Position numbers and translations under genes: made by a program. Positions 26,880-34,896 of a stretch of 64,000 nucleotides of DNA are shown one piece after another. The notes under the pieces are model-generated. The model searched no databases. It had not been told where the DNA came from and saw nothing but the letters and a program-made list of their open reading frames with translations. Position 1 is the stretch's first letter; each line of letters starts with the position of its first letter. The stretch lies in contig NZ_CP114767.1 of NCBI RefSeq assembly GCF_027359925.1, forward strand, positions 4,390,501-4,454,500, in the 5' to 3' direction. Origin of the DNA: Hymenobacter canadensis (GTDB lineage: Bacteria > Bacteroidota > Bacteroidia > Cytophagales > Hymenobacteraceae).

Positions 26880-28256
26880 CTATTTTTTGATGCCGAGGTA
26901 GGTCAGGATGTCGTCGTAGGTGCCGCCTTCGTTGGAGTAGAGGGCGTAGTTTTTGGCCGTGGCAAACCACTCCTTGGTGCTGGGGCGCACCTGTTTGGCG
27001 GCGGCCAGCAAATGGCTCTGCTGCACCGGCCGCACTTGGCCGGCCTTCATCGACTCGCGCAGACAGGCTTCCACGGCCGTATCCACTACGGCCTGCAGGT
27101 CGGCGCCGGAGAGGCCGGCGGTCTGGGCGGCCAGGGCAGGCAGGCGCAGGTCGTCGGCTACGGGCTTGCCGCGCAGCAGCACTTCCAGGATGGCCACGCG
27201 GGCGGGTTCGTCGGGCGGCGTCACCAGCACAATCCGGTCGAAGCGGCCGGGGCGGCGGAAGGCAGGGTCGAGCTGCCAGGGGGCGTTGGTGGCGGCCAGA
27301 ATCAGTACGCCGTCGTTGGAGCTGCGGGCCCCGTCCAGCTCCTCCAGAAACTGGTTGATGAGGGTGCGGCCGGCGCTCTGGCGCAGGTCGTGGCGGTTGG
27401 CGGCCAGGGCATCCACCTCGTCGAAAAACAGCACGCAGGGTGCCTGCATGCGGGCCAGCTCGAACAGCTCGTGCAGCTTCTTCTCGCTCTGGCCCATCCA
27501 CATGTCCAGAATGTCGTTGATGCCCACGTGGATAAACGAGGCCTTTACCTCGCCGGCTGTGGCGCGGGCCAAGTAGGTTTTGCCGCAGCCGGGCGGGCCG
27601 TAGAGCAACAGCCCGCCCCCGGCCGCCTTGCCGTAGGCTTTGTAGAGGTCGGGGTGCAGCAGTGGCTGAATCATCTTCATCCCGATTTCCTCTTTCACCG
27701 CCTCCATGCCGCCCACGTCCTGAAACGTGATTTTCGGCTTCTCCAGGCCCGCAAACAGGGCGCGCTCATCCAGGCCCTGGTCCGAAACGTGGGTGGCATT
27801 GTAGTCGGCCGGGGCGCCGCCGGTGGCGGGCTGGGCGGCCGGACGCAACCCCAGCTGCTCGTCGAGGTTGGTGTCGCGGAGGCTGCCGTCGAGGTGCAGG
27901 GCCTGCTGGTAGGCGGCGCGGGCTTCGTCGGGCGGGCCGCCGGCGCGGGCCAGTACCCGAGCGTGCAGCAGGTGGGCGCGGGCGTGGTCGGGGTGGGCGC
28001 GCAGCACCTCTTCCAGCACCACCAGCGCGGCCGAGGTTTTGAGCAGGGCGGCGTAGGTTTCGGCCAAACCCAGCTGCAGCTCCACGTCGTCGGGGGCCTG
28101 GCGCAACCCCAGGCGGTAGTGGTCTTCGGCTTCGGCAAAACGGCCCATCTGGCGCAGCAGGCCAGCTACGTGGCGGCGCAACGGCACGTTTTCGGGGGAA
28201 AACTGCAGGGCGTCGAGCAGGGGTTGTAAGTCGGATGGATTGGGTAAGGCGGCCAT
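26880..28256 (-). CDS. TPR-AAA+ ATPase (meiotic-clade/VPS4-like), first gene of operon
   Basis: 458 residues. Residues 1-130 are TPR-like repeats (FAEAEDHYRLGLRQAPDDVE). A linker of about 35 residues leads to an AAA+ module at about 165-400: Walker A GPPGCGKT (220-227), pore-loop-1-like MWMGQSE (252-258), Walker B VLFFDE (275-280), sensor-1 N324 in AATN, and arginine-finger region RRPGRFDR (334-341). This is the classic AAA clade of Vps4, katanin, spastin and Cdc48, which thread or remodel proteins. The full motif set suggests an active ATPase. A fused TPR adaptor plus three downstream TPR-membrane paralogs points to a membrane-linked protein remodelling system. Confidence 0.9.
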   Translation of the reverse strand: MAALPNPSDLQPLLDALQFSPENVPLRRHVAGLLRQMGRFAEAEDHYRLGLRQAPDDVELQLGLAETYAALLKTSAALVVLEEVLRAHPDHARAHLLHARVLARAGGPPDEARAAYQQALHLDGSLRDTNLDEQLGLRPAAQPATGGAPADYNATHVSDQGLDERALFAGLEKPKITFQDVGGMEAVKEEIGMKMIQPLLHPDLYKAYGKAAGGGLLLYGPPGCGKTYLARATAGEVKASFIHVGINDILDMWMGQSEKKLHELFELARMQAPCVLFFDEVDALAANRHDLRQSAGRTLINQFLEELDGARSSNDGVLILAATNAPWQLDPAFRRPGRFDRIVLVTPPDEPARVAILEVLLRGKPVADDLRLPALAAQTAGLSGADLQAVVDTAVEACLRESMKAGQVRPVQQSHLLAAAKQVRPSTKEWFATAKNYALYSNEGGTYDDILTYLGIKK

Positions 28257-28872
28257 AATCTACACGATAAAGAGAGGCCGCAAGCTACGGGTTTTGCGGC
28301 CAATTGGCGCGGCAGAACCGGCATCCTTACCGCCGCAAATACAAGGCTTGCCGGCGCCTGGTGGCAGGTAGAGGCCAGTCTGGCCCGTGAGTCCCTTGCG
28401 GGGTTTAATGGTTTTGCCTGCCAGCCCGGCTGCCTTGTTTCTCACGCGTATTCTGCGCGTGCTACCGCCAGTTTTGTCGTTGGTCAGGTGAGCTATGTCG
28501 TGCATCTGACCGCCGCGTAGTGCTGGCGCTACGCAGCGCGTTCGGCAGTTGGTGCAGCAGCAGGTACCCGTAAAAATCGTGCGGCTGCCAAACGGGACGG
28601 ATTTCGGTGCCTTCCCGTTTGAGCCGCTAGCTACAGCGGCCTCGCCCAACTGCCAGATAATCCTGCCGGCACCGTGCCACTGGTGCGCTGATAGGTGTTT
28701 TATCCCAAAAATGTGTTTTGTCTGGATATTGGGTTATAATTTAGGGGTGCTTTCTTAGTAAATCTTATAAATTAAGCTGATGTAGGGTAAATTCCGAGGG
28801 TAGTAGTTGCTGATAAGGGTGTTTTATTGTTAAATTGCCTTTGCATAACGCACTGCACCGATTCCTGTAGAC
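28257..28872. other. Divergent regulatory region between the TPR-AAA+ operon and amt
   Basis: 616 bases, no supported gene; a 129-codon minus frame here lacks family features. A perfect GGCCGCAA/TTGCGGCC hairpin at 28276-28301 lies in the presumed leader of the AAA+ gene. CACGCG/CGCGTG (about 28443-28460) and GCGCT/AGCGC (about 28527-28540) are smaller hairpins. The 150 bases before amt are AT-rich, and CTTTGC at 28849-28854 may belong to its -7 box. Confidence 0.55.
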
Positions 28873-30252
28873 ATGATTGCTCCCTCAAAAAAGCTTACCA
28901 GTCTGAGCATGTTTTCGCTGGTTACGCTGATCGGGCTGGCGGCGGTGGCGGCCTTCACGGAAGTGGCGCATCCGGCCGCGCTGGCGGGCTCGCTCAACGG
29001 CGCCGACGTGGCCTGGATGCTGACGGCCACGGCCTTCGTGCTGATCATGACGCCGGGCCTGTCGTTCTTCTACGGCGGCATGGTGCGGCCCAAAAACGTC
29101 ATCAGCACCATGCTGCAGAGCTTCGTGGCCATGGGCGTGATTACGCTGGTATTCTACTTTGTGGGTTTCTCACTGGCCTACGGCGACTCCTGGCACGGCC
29201 TGATCGGCAATCCGCTGACGTTTATGATGCTGCGCAACGTAGGCACCGCGCCAAATCCGGCGTTTGCGGCTACCATTCCGTTTGTGCTCTACTTCGCGTT
29301 TCAGCTCAAGTTTGCCGTTATCACGCCGGCGCTTATTACCGGCTCGTTTGCCGAGCGGGTGCGCTTCAAGGGCTACCTGGCCTTTATGGTGCTGTTTTGC
29401 CTGTTCATCTACTGCCCGCTGGCCCACTGGACCTGGCACCCCGAGGGCTTCCTGCGGCAGTGGGGCGTGCTTGACTTTGCTGGCGGCACGGTGGTGCACA
29501 TTTCGGCGGGCATTGCGGCGCTGGCCGGCGCCATGGTGCTGGGCCGCCGCACCACGCACGTGCGCAAAGCGGCTTTTTCCACGCCCAATGTGCCCTACGT
29601 GCTGTTGGGTACCGGGCTGCTGTGGTTCGGCTGGTTCGGCTTCAATGCCGGCTCTTCGCTGGCTGCCAACGAAGTGGCCGCGCTGGCCTTCGTGAACACC
29701 ATGCTGGCCTCGGGCGCGGCCCTCACGGCCTGGCTGCTGGTCGAAACGGTGCACGGCGGCAAGCCTACCGCGCTGGGCGCCTGCATCGGGGCCGTGGTAG
29801 GGCTGGTAGGCATCACGCCGGCAGCGGGCTTCGTGCAGTACGGCCACAGCATTTTCATCGGCGTCGTGGCGTCGCTGATCAGCTACGGGGCCGTGCATTG
29901 GAAAAACAACCGCACCACCCTCGACGACACGCTGGATGTGTTTCCGTGCCACGGCCTGGGCGGCATCGTGGGCATGCTGCTTACCGGCGTATTCGCCGAT
30001 AAAGTGGGTTTGGTGCACGGTTCGGCCACGGTTTTCGGCTACCACGTGCTGGGTTTGGTGATTGTGGTGACCTACTCGTTCGTGGGCTCCTGGCTACTGC
30101 TCAAGCTCACCGACCGCCTCTTCGGGCTGCGCGTGAAGCTGCAGGACGAAGAGTTGGGCCTAGACCTGAGCCAGCACGAGGAGTCCACCTACCACATCGA
30201 TGAAGAATTTGAGCGCAGCTACCGCCGCGAGCCGGTGGTAGAGGGCGTGTAA
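28873..30252 (+). CDS. amt: Ammonium transporter (Amt/MEP/Rh)
   Basis: 459 residues with eleven or twelve hydrophobic segments, an inner-membrane ammonium channel. The twin pore histidines are H209 in GGTVVHISAG and H360 in CHGLGG. The external-gate/Phe region reads LSFFYGGMVR. The N-terminal segment may be a cleaved signal. The cytoplasmic tail is acidic (LGLDLSQHEESTYHIDEEFE). No glnK gene is adjacent, although PII proteins usually gate these channels, so the regulator must be elsewhere. Followed by a strong terminator. Confidence 0.95.
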   Translation: MIAPSKKLTSLSMFSLVTLIGLAAVAAFTEVAHPAALAGSLNGADVAWMLTATAFVLIMTPGLSFFYGGMVRPKNVISTMLQSFVAMGVITLVFYFVGFSLAYGDSWHGLIGNPLTFMMLRNVGTAPNPAFAATIPFVLYFAFQLKFAVITPALITGSFAERVRFKGYLAFMVLFCLFIYCPLAHWTWHPEGFLRQWGVLDFAGGTVVHISAGIAALAGAMVLGRRTTHVRKAAFSTPNVPYVLLGTGLLWFGWFGFNAGSSLAANEVAALAFVNTMLASGAALTAWLLVETVHGGKPTALGACIGAVVGLVGITPAAGFVQYGHSIFIGVVASLISYGAVHWKNNRTTLDDTLDVFPCHGLGGIVGMLLTGVFADKVGLVHGSATVFGYHVLGLVIVVTYSFVGSWLLLKLTDRLFGLRVKLQDEELGLDLSQHEESTYHIDEEFERSYRREPVVEGV

Positions 30253-30327
30253 GTATCACCCGGCCACTGGCCCTCCGGCTCCGGAAAGCGGGGGTGGCCA
30301 ACGCCGGGTGTGTTGAGGAGTGGGGAG

Positions 30328-30361
30328 AAAAAGCCGTCAGGGGGGAATCTGACGGCTTTTT
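30328..30361 (+). terminator. Terminator of amt
   Basis: AAAAAGCCGTCAG and CTGACGGCTTTTT form a perfect 13-bp stem around an 8-nt loop, 76 nt after the amt stop. The flanking A and T runs make it bidirectional. Confidence 0.9.
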
Positions 30362-30374
30362 CGTGTAGCGTAAT

Positions 30375-30476
30375 CTGTTATCCTGAGCTTGCGAAGGACC
30401 TTATCACGCTGGCACAAGCCATTATCTGACGCACCGTTCAGACATGATAGGGTCCTTCGCAAACTCAGGATGACAG
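30375..30476. repeat. REP-like inverted pair, family C
   Basis: Arms 30375-30409 (CTGTTATCCTGAGCTTGCG start) and 30443-30476 are imperfect inverted copies with a 33-nt spacer. They lie between convergent amt and ZIP genes. Confidence 0.75.
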
Positions 30477-30500
30477 AAGGCTCAAAATGATAGATGCCGT

Positions 30501-31295
30501 TTACTCCATCTTGCTCAGGAAAAACGACACCAGGAACCCCAGTACCGTAATAAAGCCCGTGAAATTGTGGGCCACTGCAAAGGCCTCCGGAATCATCGTG
30601 TCGGCAATCATGGCCAGCACGGCCCCGGCCGATACGGCCATGGTGGCGGCTACTACCTCGTTGGAAAAATGGCTGAACACCGTGTAGCCCGCCAGCGAGG
30701 CCAGGCCCGAAATCAGGGCAATGCCGGCCCACAGCAGCAGCACGTAGCGGGCCGGGCGGCCGGCCTTGCGCATGCCCGAGGCGCTGGAAAGGCCCTCGGG
30801 TAGGTTGGAGAGGAAGATGGCCACCACCGCTACCACGCTCACCCCGCCGCCCGCCAGCATGCTCAGCCCGATAACGATGCTCTCAGGAATACCATCCAGC
30901 AAAGCCCCGATGGCCAGAGCCAGGCTGTTGTCGTCGCCGCCTCCGGAGGCTTCCGTATGGCCCTGCTGCACGGCGGTGCGCTCCTGCTGTTGGTGCTCGC
31001 CGGAGCGTTTGCGGTGCTTGGCGCCGTGGCGGGCCAGTAGCCAGTTGGCCAGCGTGAAGGCCGCTGCTCCGCCCAGAAAGCCTAGCGCCGTGGCCATAAA
31101 GCCGCCCTTATGGTAGGCTTCCTCCATCAGCTCCAGGGAGAGAGTGGCAATCAGTACGCCGCTGCCAAAGGCCATGATGGCGGCAATAAGCCGCTGCGGT
31201 ACCCGCAGAAAATAGCCCGCAGCCGCGCCCAGCAGCAGCGCCGACCCCGACACAAGCCCCCAAAATCCGGCCTGCGCCCACATCGGAAAAGTCAT
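30501..31295 (-). CDS. ZIP-family metal transporter with altered metal site
   Basis: 264 residues with about eight hydrophobic segments and a His/Gln-rich cytoplasmic loop (about 90-113) typical of ZIP divalent-metal importers. The TM4 motif is D134-G-I-P-E138 and the TM5 motif is S163-N-L-P-E167-G, so the histidines of the usual HNxPEG and HxxPE are replaced by D/N while both Glu remain. This could change metal choice or make it a more divergent ZIP subgroup. It is transcribed towards amt and stands alone. Metal specificity cannot be read. Confidence 0.85.
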   Translation of the reverse strand: MTFPMWAQAGFWGLVSGSALLLGAAAGYFLRVPQRLIAAIMAFGSGVLIATLSLELMEEAYHKGGFMATALGFLGGAAAFTLANWLLARHGAKHRKRSGEHQQQERTAVQQGHTEASGGGDDNSLALAIGALLDGIPESIVIGLSMLAGGGVSVVAVVAIFLSNLPEGLSSASGMRKAGRPARYVLLLWAGIALISGLASLAGYTVFSHFSNEVVAATMAVSAGAVLAMIADTMIPEAFAVAHNFTGFITVLGFLVSFFLSKME

Positions 31296-31325
31296 AACTC
31301 GTTGGTTTCTTTTAGTATTTAGTAT

Positions 31326-31370
31326 TGGGTACTGAGTATTGGGTACTCAATACCCAATACTCAGTACCCA
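31326..31370. repeat. 20-bp perfect inverted repeat of low complexity
   Basis: Arms 31326-31345 (TGGGTACTGAGTATTGGGTA) and 31351-31370 are exact reverse complements with a 5-nt loop. Each arm is itself two near-direct repeats of TGGGTACTGAG. Confidence 0.85.
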
Positions 31371-31384
31371 CTGTAATGCCGCCT

Positions 31385-31657
31385 TCAGGCAGCGGAATAG
31401 CGCGCCAGCGTGGCCTGCAGGGCTTCGTTGGAGAGGCCGGCCAGTTCCACTTTCTTGAACGGGGCGGTGTGGCCGCTCAGCAGGTTCAGCTGCGACTTGG
31501 GCAGCCCGAACACCTCCGCTAAGTACGCCAGCAGGCAGGCGTTGGCCTTGCCGTCCTGCGGGGGCGCGTGCAGGCGCACCGTAATGGTGCCATCCGGGGC
31601 TACCAGCAAGGCATTTTGGCGGGCGTTGGGTTTGGCCTTCAGATGAAGCACGGCCAT
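31385..31657 (-). CDS. DUF167 (YggU) family protein
   Basis: 90 residues. The start HLKAKPNARQN and the middle block APPQDGKANACLLAYLAEVF are the DUF167/YggU signature (V-P-x-x-G-x-A-N-x-x-L). Small cytoplasmic alpha/beta protein of unknown biochemical role. It starts 4 nt after the stop of the upstream membrane-protein gene, so the two form an operon. A 20-bp inverted repeat follows 15 nt past its stop. Confidence 0.88.
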   Translation of the reverse strand: MAVLHLKAKPNARQNALLVAPDGTITVRLHAPPQDGKANACLLAYLAEVFGLPKSQLNLLSGHTAPFKKVELAGLSNEALQATLARYSAA

Positions 31658-31661
31658 GCCG

Positions 31662-31862
31662 CTACGCCGGGTCGTTGTAGGCGTCGTACACGTTCCAGGC
31701 CCAGATAACGAACGGCACCACGATAGTCCAGACCAGGAAGAAGCTCAGTGCGCCGCCCACAGCCCAGATCAGGAAGGCCTTCAAAATCTGCCCCTTGATG
31801 AGCTGCCCCAGGCCGGGAATGAAAAACGAAAGCAAAGCCGGTACGCCGTAAGTAGGTTTCAT
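31662..31862 (-). CDS. Small two-helix membrane protein
   Basis: 66 residues, almost wholly hydrophobic. The segment LSFFIPGLGQLIKGQILKAF resembles the TM2-type PGLGQ-x-x-x-G motif, followed by a second hydrophobic segment and an acidic end (YDAYNDPA). Likely an inner-membrane protein with two or three helices. Function unknown. It overlaps no other gene and precedes DUF167 by 4 nt. Confidence 0.75.
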   Translation of the reverse strand: MKPTYGVPALLSFFIPGLGQLIKGQILKAFLIWAVGGALSFFLVWTIVVPFVIWAWNVYDAYNDPA

Positions 31863-31918
31863 GGGATGAGGTGAATGTTAGTGATGAGGTGATGAGGTGA
31901 ATGGTGATGACGCAATAA

Positions 31919-32015
31919 CGTCATTCCGAGTGGAGCGAGGAATCTCGCGTGCTGATGTTGCAGTAGTACTCCAACATCAGCACGCGAGATGCTTCGGCTA
32001 CGCCTCTGCATGATG
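31919..32015. repeat. Chimeric REP-like inverted pair
   Basis: The inner parts CTCGCGTGCTGATGTTG (about 31944-31960) and its inverse (31972-31988) match exactly. The outer hairpins differ: ATTCC/GGAAT on the left and an ATGCTTCG...CTGCAT type on the right. Short GATGAGGTGA direct repeats flank the pair on both sides (31866-31912, 32022-32045). Confidence 0.75.
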
Positions 32016-32038
32016 TTCTTCATCACCTCATCACCTCA

Positions 32039-32767
32039 TCACCTCACCCGCGCCTGGCCGAATGGGCATTGGTCGAGGACGACGCAGCGGCCGCAGGCAG
32101 GCGTGTGGAAATAGCAGCACTTCTGGCCGTGGAACATCAGCGCCTCATGGTGGTCGTAGACCTGCTGGGCATCCCAGCCGGGTGGGAGCAGGGCCTCCAG
32201 CAGCTTGTGCGCGGCCGCCTCGCCCACTTTCGGGCCGATGAGGCCCAGGCGCTGCGCCACGCGGTGGTGGTGGCTATCGACGGGCATGGCCGCGATGCGC
32301 AGAGTGCTGAAGAGCAGCACCGCGGCGCTGGTTTTGGGCCCGATGCCCGGAATGGCCTCCAGCCAGGCCCGCGCCTCGGGCACCGGCAGGTCGGCCAGAA
32401 ACTCCAGGTGGCAGGGGCCACCATTGCACCGGGTGCTCACTTCGCGTAGCACAGCCTGAATGCGCGGCGCCTTCTGCTCGGGCCAGGTGCAGGCGCTGAT
32501 GGCCTGCTGCACTTCTTCAGTAGGCGCATCGCGCACGGCCTCCCAGGTAGGAAAGCGGCTCCTTAGCTCCTGATAGGCCCGGTGCGAGTCGTGGTTGCGG
32601 GTGCGGTGCGACAGCAGCGCGCTGACCAGCTCGCTGAGCGGGTCTTTGGTGCTGAAAAACGGGAAAGGAGCGCCGTACTCTGCGCACAGGCGCGCATGCA
32701 CCAGCAGGGCTTTGCGGCGGCGCGCTTCCGTGTCGGCATCCACTGCCGAAAAAAGGTCTGGTATCAC
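32039..32767 (-). CDS. Endonuclease III-like DNA glycosylase/AP lyase
   Basis: 242 residues; the only possible start in frame before an upstream stop is the GTG at 32767. HhH-GPD fold: helix-hairpin-helix LEAIPGIGPKTSAAV (136-150) with K145 at the position of the catalytic lysine of Nth, and D164 in PVDSH at the position of its aspartate. The 4Fe-4S loop is complete: C218-x6-C225-x2-C228-x5-C234. It should excise damaged pyrimidines in base-excision repair. It may be a second Nth paralog, since canonical Nth has LPGVGRKTA. The start is GTG and no ribosome-binding site is seen. Confidence 0.9.
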   Translation of the reverse strand: MIPDLFSAVDADTEARRRKALLVHARLCAEYGAPFPFFSTKDPLSELVSALLSHRTRNHDSHRAYQELRSRFPTWEAVRDAPTEEVQQAISACTWPEQKAPRIQAVLREVSTRCNGGPCHLEFLADLPVPEARAWLEAIPGIGPKTSAAVLLFSTLRIAAMPVDSHHHRVAQRLGLIGPKVGEAAAHKLLEALLPPGWDAQQVYDHHEALMFHGQKCCYFHTPACGRCVVLDQCPFGQARVR

Positions 32768-32838
32768 ACCTGCAGCCTACGCAGGCACGGGCCCCGGCGT
32801 TGGCAGGGCGGCCGGTTTTGGCGCGCTCCGTCTCCCAG

Positions 32839-33771
32839 CTACTGCCCGCGGTTGTAGAGGCTGATGGCTTGGCGGACGTTGTTCTGGGTTTTGCCGCCCA
32901 GCACCAGCGGCACAATCATCAGCGGTAGGCTGGCATACACCAGCGGCGAAATGGAGGGCCCGTTGCTGTTCTGGTTGAGCGACTGCACCAGCCCGGCCAC
33001 CAGCAGGCCCCCGGCCGCCACGTAGCTCAGCGTGGTGTAGGTCTGGTACTGGCGGGCCTGCAGCAGCAGGCTGGTAGCGGCCTGGTTGTCGGCGGTGGCC
33101 AGGGCAAGGGTGCGTACGTTCAGGTTCTCAATCGGGCCGTTGTCTTTGCTGAAATACTCGGTTTTGGTGGTGCGGTACGCCGGCCCGCCAAAGCCGTAGG
33201 GGTAGCCCCCAAACCCGCCGTAGCGGCCATAGCCCCCGCCGAACCCGCCCATGCCGTTGCCGGCGTACTGCGTGCTGGTGATGGAATACAGACTGATGCG
33301 GCCTACTTTATCACGGCGCAGCGTGGACTCGCGGGAGGAGCGGCCGGGCAGCGTGGTGCGCACGTAGAAACCGGTTTCGTCTTCGTAATAGCGCACTTGT
33401 TCCAGCTCGAAGCGCTGCTGCCCGTCCATCAGTAGGTAGGGGCGGCCCAGCAGGGGCTGCTTCACCAGCACGTCGAAGCCCTTATAGACCTGCCCGCTTT
33501 TCAGACCCACACTGTAACGGGTGGTGGCGGCCGGCGGCAAAGGTGCCTGCTGCGGCGCCGTAGCGGGGGCTGCCGGGGGCGCAGCCAGCTGGCGCGGCGC
33601 GGCCTGGCGCGTAGTGTCGGGAGTGGCAGCCGGGACGGCGGCCGCTGGCGGGCGGGTGGCGGGGGCCGGCGGCAGCGTGTTGAGCTCACGCGGAACCTGC
33701 TGGGCCCGCACGGCAGCGGGCGCGGCCAGTCCCAGCCCCAACGACATCAGCAAGGCAGAACGAAGTAGCAT
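32839..33771 (-). CDS. Secreted or membrane protein with Pro/Ala-rich linker
   Basis: 310 residues from the ATG at 33771, with a signal peptide ending near AVRAQ. Residues about 28-80 are a Pro/Ala/Thr linker. A globular beta-type region follows (YSVGLKSGQVYKGFDVLV...GRPYLLMDG). A Gly/Tyr/Phe-rich stretch about 175-205 (GGFGGGYGRYGGFGG) precedes two hydrophobic segments in the C-terminal 70 residues. No family recognised. It lies upstream of the nth-like gene and downstream of the STAS-like gene on the same strand. Confidence 0.75.
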   Translation of the reverse strand: MLLRSALLMSLGLGLAAPAAVRAQQVPRELNTLPPAPATRPPAAAVPAATPDTTRQAAPRQLAAPPAAPATAPQQAPLPPAATTRYSVGLKSGQVYKGFDVLVKQPLLGRPYLLMDGQQRFELEQVRYYEDETGFYVRTTLPGRSSRESTLRRDKVGRISLYSITSTQYAGNGMGGFGGGYGRYGGFGGYPYGFGGPAYRTTKTEYFSKDNGPIENLNVRTLALATADNQAATSLLLQARQYQTYTTLSYVAAGGLLVAGLVQSLNQNSNGPSISPLVYASLPLMIVPLVLGGKTQNNVRQAISLYNRGQ

Positions 33772-33876
33772 ACGAGGAGGGCAGAAGGGCGAAGAATAAG
33801 GCGCCAGGAAGAAACGTCGCCTCAGAATAGACAAGTGTGCAGGAGCAGCAAAATAAGTGCCCGGTTTGGGGTTTTG

Positions 33877-34278
33877 CTACGGCAGTTGCGCCAGCCAAGC
33901 CCGCGCCGTAGCTTCTTCCTGAAAATATTCCGCCTGAAAGGTATCGTTCTGCCCGACATGCAGCAGGATATTCTTCACAGACGTCTGGTTGAAGACGTCC
34001 TCGCTGGTGATGATGGCCACGGCACGGTAGCCGGCCGCCAGGGCCTGCGGAAAAAACACCTCCTGAATCCACTGCTGGTCGGCGCGCGGAATAACGCGCA
34101 TCAGGCGCAGGTCGCTCAGGGATTTGGCCGTGCCATACTGCTGCTGCAGTTGCAGCAGGGCTTCGTGAGCTGCCCGTAGGGGGGCGCCGTTGGCAAAGCC
34201 GTTCCAGACCTGAACCAGGCCGGGAATGGTGTCGTCGTAGTAAATGCGGGTGGTGTCGTTTTCGAACTTCAGCGTCAT
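33877..34278 (-). CDS. STAS/SpoIIAA-like small protein
   Basis: 133 residues. The pattern of an N-terminal beta strand, LSDLR, then QQWIQEVFFPQAL, AVAIITSED and the C-terminal F-x-x-EEATARAWL resembles SpoIIAA-like (STAS/SEC14) proteins seen in Bacteroidota. No signal or membrane segment. It begins 12 nt after the stop of the response-regulator gene, so the two are co-transcribed. It may take part in the same signalling chain as the kinase upstream. Function inferred only from context and fold-like pattern. Confidence 0.65.
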   Translation of the reverse strand: MTLKFENDTTRIYYDDTIPGLVQVWNGFANGAPLRAAHEALLQLQQQYGTAKSLSDLRLMRVIPRADQQWIQEVFFPQALAAGYRAVAIITSEDVFNQTSVKNILLHVGQNDTFQAEYFQEEATARAWLAQLP

Positions 34279-34290
34279 GATTGCGCGGTG

Positions 34291-34701
34291 CTATTTAAGG
34301 AGCTTCTCGAGCAGGCTCATGCTGTCCACCATGTCGGTCGTGGTTTCAAAGTCAATGGGCTTGAGGATGTAGCCGCTCACGCCCAGGTTCTGGGCATTGA
34401 GCCGGTCCACGTCCATGCCGGAGGTGGTGGTGATGAACACCGGAATGCCGGCTAGGTCGGGGTTGCGGCGGATTTCGGCCAGAAACTCGTGCCCGTTCAT
34501 TTTGGGCATGTTCAGGTCCAGCAGAATCACCTCGGGCAGCGGCCGGATGGGCTCCACGCCGTTCTGGCCCAGCAGCAGGTCCAGGGCCTCCAGGCCGTTG
34601 AAGGCGGTGTACAGCTTGTGCTGCACGCTGAATTTCTCAAATGACTTCTTCACCGTCATGGTGTCAAAGAAATCGTCTTCTACAAGCAGTACGGAGCGCA
34701 T
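34291..34701 (-). CDS. Single-domain response regulator
   Basis: 136 residues, a CheY-like receiver with no output domain. Acidic pair E8-D9-D10, phosphoacceptor D62 in LLDLNMPKMNG, T91-93 block and K114 in LKPID. Probably relays phosphate from the kinase encoded upstream or acts by protein contact. The spacing to the kinase gene is a 195-nt stretch of GGTGATG-type repeats, and to the next gene 12 nt. Confidence 0.92.
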   Translation of the reverse strand: MRSVLLVEDDFFDTMTVKKSFEKFSVQHKLYTAFNGLEALDLLLGQNGVEPIRPLPEVILLDLNMPKMNGHEFLAEIRRNPDLAGIPVFITTTSGMDVDRLNAQNLGVSGYILKPIDFETTTDMVDSMSLLEKLLK

Positions 34702-34896
34702 GATAGGGATGGGGTAATGGGGTGGTGGGGGATGAGGCGGTTAGGTGATTGGGCAGTGAGGTAATAGGATGATGGTGAAGCAGTGATGGGCAGATGAATG
34801 GACGGGATGATTGGAAATCAGGGCAAGCATATCACTCCATCACCTCATTACTCCATCATCTTTCACCTCATCAATTCATTACCTCACCACCCAAAA
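34702..34896. repeat. GATG/GGTGATG-rich repeat spacer
   Basis: Low-complexity imperfect repeats read GATGAGG, GGTGATTGG, AGGTGATG and, inverted, CATCACCTCATTACTCC. Inverted halves flank the stretch, as at 31866-32045. Confidence 0.65.

Noticed and set aside
28260..28649. A 129-codon minus-strand frame upstream of the AAA+ gene
   Set aside because: Composition (many Cys, Gly and Arg) is not protein-like, no motif is seen and the region has regulatory hairpins.
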